This document shows, in pieces, positions 22,134 to 28,081 of a stretch of 28,081 nucleotides of DNA. Within the stretch, counting starts at the first letter, position 1. Every line of letters starts with the position of its first letter. The stretch is from JBFXDI01 sp050181295 (GTDB taxonomy: Bacteria; Pseudomonadota; Alphaproteobacteria; Rhizobiales; Aestuariivirgaceae), in contig JBFXDI010000047.1 of the NCBI GenBank assembly GCA_050181295.1, positions 1 to 28,081 of the forward strand, in the 5' to 3' direction. The translations under genes were made by a program, and so were the position numbers. Under the pieces are notes generated by a model. The model was not told the origin of the DNA. It ran no database searches and was given only the letters and a program-made list of their open reading frames with translations.

Positions 22134-24104
22134 TCAGATCGACCACGCAGCCTTGAGGCCTTCGTAGACCGCTTCCTCCGCCGTTCGCGGCGCGAGCGCA
22201 TCGCCGATGACGTGGATCTCCGCCACATCGCCTGCGAGCGCCTCGGACAGGGGATCGAGCGGCGCGTTGGGACAGGCGAGCACGACCGTGTCCACGTCCT
22301 CGAGCACCACCGGCTCCTGCGCGGTCGTGTGCAGGAAGTAGGCCGTGCCGCCCTCGCAGCCATAGAGCCGCATGAAGGGCAGCATCTCGACGCCGAGACG
22401 GTGCAGCCGTGCGATGGCGTCGTCGCGAACATAGTTCTGGATGTTCGCCATGGGACAGAAGCCGTTGACCGCGAGGCGCACATGCGCGCCCTCGCTCGCC
22501 AGCCGCTCCGCGATGCCGGAGCCCACCCAGTCCGCGAGCCAGTCATAGACGACGACACGGGCGCCGGTCGTCGCGCGGCCGGCGAGAATATCTGCGGCAT
22601 GCACCACGCTTACCCCTTCCCCGGCCTCGATCGGCGGGGTCGTGGGTTCGCTGCCGCAGGCGACGATGAGCACGTCCGGCGCCTCGGCACGCACCGTCTC
22701 GGGCGTGACCTCGCTGTGCTTGCGGAGGGTGACACCGGCAAGCTCCATCTCGCGCTCGAGATTGGTGGCGATGCCGCCGAATTCGGCGCGGTGCGGCAGG
22801 AGCTGCGCCAGCAGCGCCTGACCCCCGAGGCGCCCCGACCTTTCGTGCAGCGTGACGGCATGCCCGCGCGCGGCCGCGACCGCCGCGGCCTTCATGCCGG
22901 CTGGTCCGCCACCCACCACCATCACGGATTTGCGCCGGGCAGCGGGCACGACCTGATCGTAGACAAGCTCGCGGCCCGTCTCGGGGTGCTGGATGCAGGA
23001 GATGGGAAGCCCGAGCTGGAAATGCCCGATGCAGGCCTGGTTGCAGCCGATGCAGGCGCGGATGTCGTCGGCCCGCCCTATGCGCGCCTTGTTGGGCATC
23101 TCGGGGTCACAGATCATGGCACGCGTCATGCCGCACATGTCCGCGGCCCCCTGCGCGAGGATCTGCTCGGCGATCTGGGGCTGGTTGATGCGCCCTGCCA
23201 CGAAGACAGGCCTGCCCGTGGCCTGCTTCAGCGTCTGCGCGAAGGGCGCAACATACCCGTGCTGCACCGACATGGGAGGCGCGATGTGCACGGCCCCTCC
23301 CGCCGCGGCCGACGTGCCGGCGATCACATTGAGATAGTCGAGCTCGGACGCGAGCACCCTGGCGGCCGCAAGCGTCTGGGATTCGTCCAGGCCATCGGGG
23401 TCCTTCTCGTCGCCCGAGAAGCGCAGACCCACGATGAAGTTTTCGGGAACATGCCCTCGAATGGCGGCGATAGCCTCCCGCACGAAGCGCAGCCGGTTGT
23501 CGAGGCTTCCGCCGTACTCGTCCTCGCGCCGGTTGACGTTGGGATTGAGGAACTGAGCCGGGAGATAGCCGTGGCTCCCCACGATCTCGACACCGTCCGC
23601 CCCGGCTTCCGCCATGCGCCGCGCCGCTGCGCCGTATCCCTCGACGATCTCGCCGATGAGCGCCCGGCTCATGGGCTTGGGAACGACGCGAAAGCGTTCA
23701 GACGGACTGTGCGAGGGCGCGAAGGCGGCCTGCGCCACGCCTTCGGGCCGACCGAGAAGTTCGCGGCCCGGATGGAAGAGCTGCACGAAGACCTTCGTGC
23801 CTTCGGAATGGATCGCATCCACGAGCCCCCGGAAGGGTCCGATGCAGCTGTCGTCCGTTCCCATGAGCAGGTCACTCGTGTAGCGGGCAGTCTCATGCAC
23901 TCCCACGACTTGGATGACGATGAGTCCCGCCCCGCCGCGGGCGCGGGCGCGCTGATAGGCGACGAGCGCGTCCGACACGAGCCCGCCCTTGGGAAGCTCC
24001 GTGTCATGGCCGGTCGAGAAGACGCGGTTTCGGATTTCGAGGCCCTTCAGCGTGAAGGGCGAGAAAAGTCGGGGGAAGGCACTGCTGCTCACGGTTCGGT
24101 CCAT
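22134..24104 (-). CDS. FMN/FAD/[4Fe-4S] oxidoreductase, Old Yellow Enzyme family (dienoyl-CoA reductase/demethylase-like)
   Basis: A 656-residue multidomain flavoenzyme. Residues 1-350 form an OYE-like FMN barrel (LFSPFTLKGLEIRNRVFSTG, VQLFHPGRELLG, DGVEIVGSHGYLPAQFLNP, YGGSLDNRLRFVRE). A CX2CX3CX11C cluster-binding motif follows (C351, C354, C358, C370). From 393 a Rossmann FAD domain VMVVGGGPAGMKAA and an NAD(P)-type domain complete the protein. This plan is shared by 2,4-dienoyl-CoA reductase, trimethylamine dehydrogenase and the N-methylproline or dimethylglycine demethylases. The substrate cannot be chosen from sequence alone. FSTGHDTELPKGG in place of the usual barrel loop hints at the amine-demethylase side, but this is inference. 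It starts 22 bases after the caspase-like gene ends, on the same strand. Confidence 0.9.
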   Translation of the reverse strand: MDRTVSSSAFPRLFSPFTLKGLEIRNRVFSTGHDTELPKGGLVSDALVAYQRARARGGAGLIVIQVVGVHETARYTSDLLMGTDDSCIGPFRGLVDAIHSEGTKVFVQLFHPGRELLGRPEGVAQAAFAPSHSPSERFRVVPKPMSRALIGEIVEGYGAAARRMAEAGADGVEIVGSHGYLPAQFLNPNVNRREDEYGGSLDNRLRFVREAIAAIRGHVPENFIVGLRFSGDEKDPDGLDESQTLAAARVLASELDYLNVIAGTSAAAGGAVHIAPPMSVQHGYVAPFAQTLKQATGRPVFVAGRINQPQIAEQILAQGAADMCGMTRAMICDPEMPNKARIGRADDIRACIGCNQACIGHFQLGLPISCIQHPETGRELVYDQVVPAARRKSVMVVGGGPAGMKAAAVAAARGHAVTLHERSGRLGGQALLAQLLPHRAEFGGIATNLEREMELAGVTLRKHSEVTPETVRAEAPDVLIVACGSEPTTPPIEAGEGVSVVHAADILAGRATTGARVVVYDWLADWVGSGIAERLASEGAHVRLAVNGFCPMANIQNYVRDDAIARLHRLGVEMLPFMRLYGCEGGTAYFLHTTAQEPVVLEDVDTVVLACPNAPLDPLSEALAGDVAEIHVIGDALAPRTAEEAVYEGLKAAWSI

Positions 24105-24126
24105 GGCTCGATCAAATCGGAAAACT

Positions 24127-25617
24127 CTAGCCGTTCGGCCCGCACCGGCGTCGCGCCTTCAGGGCCTGGTACTGGGCTCCGCATACCACGCCATTGAACT
24201 GCCCGCCGATGGTGCACCACCCGCACTGGCTGCTTTCGCGGGCGCGGGGCTTGGTGCTTGCGACGGCCGGCTTCTTTTTGCGCCGTTCGACCGGCTGCGG
24301 CTTCTCAGGCGGTGGAGCCTTGGCCTTGGCCTTCGGCTTCAGCTCGATGGCCGGCTTCGGCTTGGCCCTGGGTGCTTCCTCGGCATCTTTCGGCGATTGG
24401 ATCGCTGCCTGCCGGTCGGCGATCTCCTTGAGCAGGGCCTGCGCCTCCTTGACGAAGCGTCCCTTCGGATAACGCTTGAGATAGTCCTCTAGGAGCTTCT
24501 GGTCCTTGCCCGCCTTGGCGGTCGTGAAGAAGCCGGCTTCCTCTGCGACGGGATCCTCGGGCGCCTTCTCGGCGGCCGGAACCTCCTTCGGCTCGACGGC
24601 CACAAGCCTTTTCCCTTCCTCCGCCTGCTCACGGCTCGCGGGCGGCTTCGCCTGCTTTCCGGCGGTCAGGTTCTCGATCATGATGTCGGCGAGGCGCACG
24701 AAGCGCCCGTTCGGATACTCGGCGAGATAGGCCTCGAAGAGATCCGGATCGCCCGCATCCTTGATCGAGTTCCAGTAGGTGATCTCGATATTCGCCTGGT
24801 CCGTCGTCAGTCCGTCGCGCTTGACCTGCGCAGGTTCGACGGTCTCAGCCTGCTTGAACACGAAGCCCCGCCCCACGAGCGAGGAGTTGCCCCAGGGCAC
24901 CTGCTTGCCGTTGGTGACGGCGATCACCTCCTCGCGCACCTTGCGCATCAGCGTCTCGATGTCGAGGTCGGGTGTCTCGATGTTGTCGAGAAGCGCCTTG
25001 GCGAAGGGGCTGTTCGCGCCCTCCCCGTCCAGCGCCACGTTCTCGGGCTGTGTCGAGAAGCCGATATAGGTGCCGACGCCGGTCTCGACACGGGCAAGGC
25101 CGCGCCCGAGCGAGGCGGAGCGTGTTCCCATGCTGCGGGCGAGATTGTCCGCCAGCGGATTGTTGCGGCAGGCATCGAGCAGCACGATGCTGGTGCGCTG
25201 CCCGCGCTCCATCTGCGTCAGAACGAGTTCGAGCGGCACGGCCTCGAATTCGAGATCGAGCTCGCGGTTGAGCGCCGCGCCCACGGGAATGAGATAGTTC
25301 CTGCCGTTCACCTGCAGGCCGTGTCCGGCATAGAAGAAGAGCGCGGCTTCCGCGTTTTCCAGCTTGACCGCGAATTCCCGCACCAGGCGACGGAAGCCGG
25401 CTTCGTCGAGGTCGGCGCCCTCCAGCACATCGAAGTCGAGCCGCTTGAGCGCCGCAGCGATGGCGACGGCGTCGTTGCGCGGGTTCTTGAGCTTGTTGGC
25501 GTGCTGATAGTCGGAGTTGCCGATGACGAGCGCGACGCGCGTCTTGGCGCTAGCGGGCGCAGACGCTCCGAACACCAAAAGAAGGAGAATGGCGAGCCCG
25601 GTGATGGCCGCTTTCAT
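24127..25617 (-). CDS. Secreted caspase-like (peptidase C14) protein with repeat linker and Cys-containing tail
   Basis: A 496-residue protein with a signal peptide (residues 1-24, LAILLLLVFGASAPASA). The caspase-like domain (about 25-255) has KTRVALVIGNSDYQHANKLKNP (partly shown), catalytic H99 in FFYAGHGLQ and C150 in LLDACRNNP, followed by the substrate-loop region WGNSSLVGRGFVF. Next come two copies of a short helical motif, YLAEYPNGRFVRLA (297-310) and YLKRYPKGRFVKEA (379-392). A Lys/Pro-rich linker and a tail with four cysteines (C465, C468, C479, C492) end the protein. Such proteins are widespread in Hyphomicrobiales and their targets are unknown. The ATG at 25617, with CGGAG nine bases upstream, gives a proper signal peptide; the ORF opens 21 bases earlier. 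Confidence 0.88.
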   Translation of the reverse strand: MKAAITGLAILLLLVFGASAPASAKTRVALVIGNSDYQHANKLKNPRNDAVAIAAALKRLDFDVLEGADLDEAGFRRLVREFAVKLENAEAALFFYAGHGLQVNGRNYLIPVGAALNRELDLEFEAVPLELVLTQMERGQRTSIVLLDACRNNPLADNLARSMGTRSASLGRGLARVETGVGTYIGFSTQPENVALDGEGANSPFAKALLDNIETPDLDIETLMRKVREEVIAVTNGKQVPWGNSSLVGRGFVFKQAETVEPAQVKRDGLTTDQANIEITYWNSIKDAGDPDLFEAYLAEYPNGRFVRLADIMIENLTAGKQAKPPASREQAEEGKRLVAVEPKEVPAAEKAPEDPVAEEAGFFTTAKAGKDQKLLEDYLKRYPKGRFVKEAQALLKEIADRQAAIQSPKDAEEAPRAKPKPAIELKPKAKAKAPPPEKPQPVERRKKKPAVASTKPRARESSQCGWCTIGGQFNGVVCGAQYQALKARRRCGPNG

Positions 25618-25656
25618 GCGCACAAGCTCCGTTGCCACCCCTCTCGGCGCCAGCGA

Positions 25657-25684
25657 GCTATAGCGCAGTTTTCTCCGAGTTCAA
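25657..25684 (-). promoter_or_regulatory. Candidate promoter for the caspase-like gene
   Basis: On the minus strand TTGAAC (25684-25679), a 16-base spacer and TATAGC (25662-25657) lie in the 86-base gap after gatA, with the -10 box about 40 bases before the start codon. Good -10 and fair -35 matches. It would separate this gene from the gatCA transcript. Confidence 0.45.
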
Positions 25685-25703
25685 ACCCGGAACAGCCGCA
25701 GGT

Positions 25704-27185
25704 TCAGCCCTGCGCCCACCAGTTCTGGGGCCGTGCCTTGAATTCCGCGGCTGTTTCTATGGCCTGCGCGACCCGGAAAAGCGTCGCCTCGTCGAAGGCC
25801 TTGCCGATGAGCTGCAGTCCGAGCGGCAGCCCGGAGGAATCGAGGCCGGCGGGGACGGCGATGCCCGGCAGACCGGCCATGTTGACCGTGACCGTGAACA
25901 CGTCGTTCAGGTACATGGTCACCGGATCCGAGGTCATCTCCTGAAGCCCGAAGGCGGCATTCGGCGTCGCCGGCGTCAGGATCACATCCACCTTCTCGAA
26001 GGCCTGTTCGAAATCGCGCTTGATGAGCGTGCGGATCTTCTGCGCCCGGACGTAGTAGGCGTCGTAGTAGCCGGCCGAGAGCACATAGGTGCCGATCATG
26101 ATGCGGCGGCGCACTTCCTTGCCGAATCCCTCGCGCCGCGTGTTCTCGTACATGGAGACGATATCGTCGCCCGGCACCCGCAGGCCGTAGCGCACGCCGT
26201 CATAGCGCGCGAGGTTGGAGGAGGCTTCCGCCGGAGCGACGATGTAGTAGGCGGGAAGGGCGTACTTGGTGTGGGGCAGCGAGACGTTCACGATCTCGGC
26301 GCCCTGCCCTCTCAGCCACTCGACACCCTTGAGCCACAGCCGGTCGATTTCCTCCGGCATGCCGTCCAGGCGGTACTCTTTCGGAATGCCGATCTTGAGG
26401 CCGCGCACGCCGCCCGAAAGCACCGCCTCGTAGTCGGGAACCGGCAGATCGACCGAAGTCGTGTCCCTCGGATCGTGACTCGCCATGCTCCTAAGCAGGA
26501 TCGCCGCGTCGCGCACGTCGCGCGCGATCGGTCCCGCCTGGTCGAGCGAAGAAGCAAAGGCGACGATGCCCCAGCGAGAGCAGCGTCCGTAGGTAGGCTT
26601 GATGCCGACCGTTCCGGTGAGGGCCGCGGGCTGGCGGATCGAGCCGCCCGTATCGGTCGCCGTGGCGCCGAGGCAGAGCCGGGCCGCGACCGCCGCCGCC
26701 GAGCCGCCCGAGGAACCGCCGGGCACGAGGTCGGCATTCGAGCCGCGCGCCCGCCAGGGATTGATGACCGGGCCGTAATAGGAAGTCTCGTTGGACGAGC
26801 CCATGGCGAACTCGTCCATGTTGAGCTTGCCGAGCATTACCGCGCCGTCGCGCCAGAGATTGGCGGTGACGGTCGATTCATAGGCGGGCTTGAAGCCGTC
26901 GAGGATGTGGCTTCCCGCCTGCGTGTGCACGCCTTCGGTCGCGAACAGGTCTTTGATGCCGAGCGGAATGCCCTCGAGCGGTCCGCCTTCTCCCCTGTCG
27001 AGCCGGCTGTCCGAATCCCGCGCCATGTCGAGCGCCTTCTCCGGCGTCTCGACGATATAGGCGTTGAGCGCGCGCGCCGCCTCCATGGCCTCGAGATAAG
27101 CGCGTGTCAGCTCGACCGAGGAGAACTGGCGGTCTCGCAGGCCCTGGCGCGCCTCGGCAAGGGTGAGGGAAAGAAGCTCGCTCAT
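25704..27185 (-). CDS. gatA: Asp-tRNA(Asn)/Glu-tRNA(Gln) amidotransferase subunit A
   Basis: Amidase-signature subunit that releases ammonia from glutamine for transamidation of mischarged Glu-tRNA(Gln) or Asp-tRNA(Asn). The 493-residue length fits. The Ser-cisSer-Lys triad is present: K78 in GIPLGIKDLF, S158 in PGGSSGGSAAAVAARL and S182 in DTGGSIRQPAA. GRCSRWGIVAFASSLDQAGP and FRVAQAIETA near the C-terminus are GatA-typical. Its ATG at 27185 abuts the gatC stop with no gap. gatB is not in the window, so the third subunit must be encoded elsewhere, as in many alphaproteobacteria. Confidence 0.97.
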   Translation of the reverse strand: MSELLSLTLAEARQGLRDRQFSSVELTRAYLEAMEAARALNAYIVETPEKALDMARDSDSRLDRGEGGPLEGIPLGIKDLFATEGVHTQAGSHILDGFKPAYESTVTANLWRDGAVMLGKLNMDEFAMGSSNETSYYGPVINPWRARGSNADLVPGGSSGGSAAAVAARLCLGATATDTGGSIRQPAALTGTVGIKPTYGRCSRWGIVAFASSLDQAGPIARDVRDAAILLRSMASHDPRDTTSVDLPVPDYEAVLSGGVRGLKIGIPKEYRLDGMPEEIDRLWLKGVEWLRGQGAEIVNVSLPHTKYALPAYYIVAPAEASSNLARYDGVRYGLRVPGDDIVSMYENTRREGFGKEVRRRIMIGTYVLSAGYYDAYYVRAQKIRTLIKRDFEQAFEKVDVILTPATPNAAFGLQEMTSDPVTMYLNDVFTVTVNMAGLPGIAVPAGLDSSGLPLGLQLIGKAFDEATLFRVAQAIETAAEFKARPQNWWAQG

Positions 27186-27473
27186 CTACTCGACGACCTT
27201 GGGAACCATGAAGTAGGTCTCATCCACCCGGGGCGCGTTGGCGACCACGCGCTCCGGCGAGGCGCCATCCGTCACAACGTCGTCGCGCATCTTCATCTCC
27301 ATGCTGACGACGGAAGTCATCGGTTCGACGCCCTTGACGTCGACCTCGTTCAGCATCTCGATCCAGCCGAGGATGGAGTTGAGTTCGCCCTCGAGGATCG
27401 GGACATCCTCGTCCTCAAGCCTGATGCGGGCCAGCCGCGCGATGCGCCTCACGGTGTTCTGATCGACCGACAT
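27186..27473 (-). CDS. gatC: Asp-tRNA(Asn)/Glu-tRNA(Gln) amidotransferase subunit C
   Basis: Small 95-residue subunit that wraps around GatA and stabilises the GatCAB complex. MSVDQNTVRRIARLARIRLE, the central helix LNSILGWIEMLNEVDVKGVEP (partly shown) and the terminal DETYFMVPKVVE are diagnostic. A longer ORF from 27656 overlaps the upstream gene and carries no conserved sequence. The ATG at 27473 gives the canonical N-terminus, although its ribosome site is poor. It is directly followed by gatA. Confidence 0.95.
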   Translation of the reverse strand: MSVDQNTVRRIARLARIRLEDEDVPILEGELNSILGWIEMLNEVDVKGVEPMTSVVSMEMKMRDDVVTDGASPERVVANAPRVDETYFMVPKVVE

Positions 27474-27504
27474 GGAAATCCGGGAATAGCGGGAAACCGG
27501 GCGC

Positions 27505-27533
27505 TGGATAGCACTCCCGCTTCCGGTTCGCAA
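27505..27533 (-). promoter_or_regulatory. Candidate promoter for gatC-gatA
   Basis: TTGCGA (27533-27528), a 17-base spacer and TATCCA (27510-27505) on the minus strand lie in the 67-base gap between the spermidine-synthase-like gene and gatC. Matches are weak to moderate, and co-transcription from upstream is an alternative. Confidence 0.28.
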
Positions 27534-27540
27534 CGCGAAG

Positions 27541-28081
27541 TCAGCCGTCTCGGCCCAGCATGAGAGCGCCCAGGACGTCGGAGAAGTCGTCCGTCCATGC
27601 TCGGGTTCGCGCCGGCCCGAGGAGCTTTGCGCGGGGGTCAGAGGCCAGGACGTCAACGACCGCCTGCGAACGGGAGAGAACCACCACGTCGCTGCCGATC
27701 TTCTCCAGTCCCCCGTTCTTCGGCCGGTCCCGCATCATCACCCCTTGGAGACCGGGAATCTCCCGCGCCACGGCCTCCGTTATGCGTAGAAGTTCGAGAT
27801 AGCGGTTGGTGACGTGCAGCATCAGCACGCCGTCGGGCTTGAGCTTCGAGAGATAGACCTTGAGCGCCTCGACGGTCAGCAGGTGAACGGGGATCGCATC
27901 CGAGGAGAAGGCGTCGATCACCAGAACGTCGAAGAGGCCGTCCGGCTCCTTCTGGAGCGTCAGCCGCGCGTCTCCAACGACGATCGGCGCCGAGGGAGCG
28001 CACTGCGACATGAAGTTGAAGTATTTTGGGTTCGTGGCGATCTCCACCACCAAGGGGTCGATCTCGTAGAAGCGCCATGTC
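27541..28081 (-). CDS. Spermidine synthase-like methyltransferase-fold protein, C-terminal part (5' end outside window)
   Basis: Reading is open to the window edge, so this is the C-terminal 179 residues of a longer protein. It starts in WRFYEIDPLVVEIATNPKYF, the E-I-D-P strand after the Rossmann glycine loop, then IVVGDARLTLQ, FDVLVIDAFSSDAIPVHLLT with the D-A-F-S-S-D-A-I signature, and LKPDGVLMLHVTNRYLEL. These fit the large spermidine-synthase-like proteins, often fused to an N-terminal membrane domain, rather than canonical SpeE. The polyamine role is not shown. It ends 67 bases before gatC on the same strand. Confidence 0.85.
   Translation of the reverse strand, partial: TWRFYEIDPLVVEIATNPKYFNFMSQCAPSAPIVVGDARLTLQKEPDGLFDVLVIDAFSSDAIPVHLLTVEALKVYLSKLKPDGVLMLHVTNRYLELLRITEAVAREIPGLQGVMMRDRPKNGGLEKIGSDVVVLSRSQAVVDVLASDPRAKLLGPARTRAWTDDFSDVLGALMLGRDG

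Noticed and set aside
22119..24197. Plus-strand open frame of 692 codons
   Set aside because: Antisense shadow of the flavin/Fe-S oxidoreductase; long antisense frames are common in GC-rich DNA.
25632..27563. Plus-strand open frame of 643 codons
   Set aside because: Antisense shadow of gatA and gatC.

Overview
The window is GC-rich, densely coding DNA of an alphaproteobacterium, most likely of the order Hyphomicrobiales (Rhizobiales). The evidence is the gene order dgt-argS-SPOR-nagZ divergent from erpA-xth, an ExoR-like Sel1 protein, DUF898/M48 and caspase-like genes typical of the group, high GC with G/C-ending codons, and intergenic palindromes of the 'GTCATGCCCGG' type. A genus cannot be assigned from the sequence alone. 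It is ordinary chromosomal backbone: no tRNA, rRNA, CRISPR array, transposase, integrase or phage gene was seen.

Layout. (1) 1-6188, minus strand: dgt, argS, a very large SPOR-domain membrane protein and the 5' part of nagZ, probably one transcription unit mixing dNTP control, translation and cell-wall/division functions. (2) 6273-7424, plus: erpA (Fe-S cluster insertion) and xth (exonuclease III). (3) 7443-10047, minus: ilvD overlapping an ExoR-like periplasmic Sel1 protein; the ilvD leader holds two tiny overlapping ORFs. (4) 10333-11559, minus: an MFS transporter, divergent from (5) 11762-12076, plus: a SugE/Gdx small multidrug-resistance-type exporter behind a clear guanidine-II (mini-ykkC) riboswitch. 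(6) 12157-13917, plus: a class III adenylate cyclase with TolB-like and TPR-like regions. (7) 13924-16578, minus: ribD-ribE-ribH-nusB, tightly coupled. (8) 16706-22041, plus: RidA-family protein, glycerophosphodiester phosphodiesterase, DUF482 acyltransferase-like protein, HIT hydrolase, DUF898 membrane protein and an overlapping M48 protease. (9) 22134-28081, minus: a truncated spermidine-synthase-like gene, gatC-gatA, a secreted caspase-like protein and a flavin/Fe-S oxidoreductase of the Old Yellow Enzyme type.

How the genes fit together. The rib operon makes riboflavin, the precursor of the FMN and FAD used by the flavoenzyme at 22134. GatCA would provide transamidation, with gatB not in the window. 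The guanidine-II riboswitch marks the SMR gene as a guanidinium exporter, with a promoter whose expected start site falls at the first base of the riboswitch. The least understood parts are the DUF898-M48 pair, the caspase-like protein with an internal repeat and a cysteine-bearing tail, and the 867-residue disordered SPOR protein.
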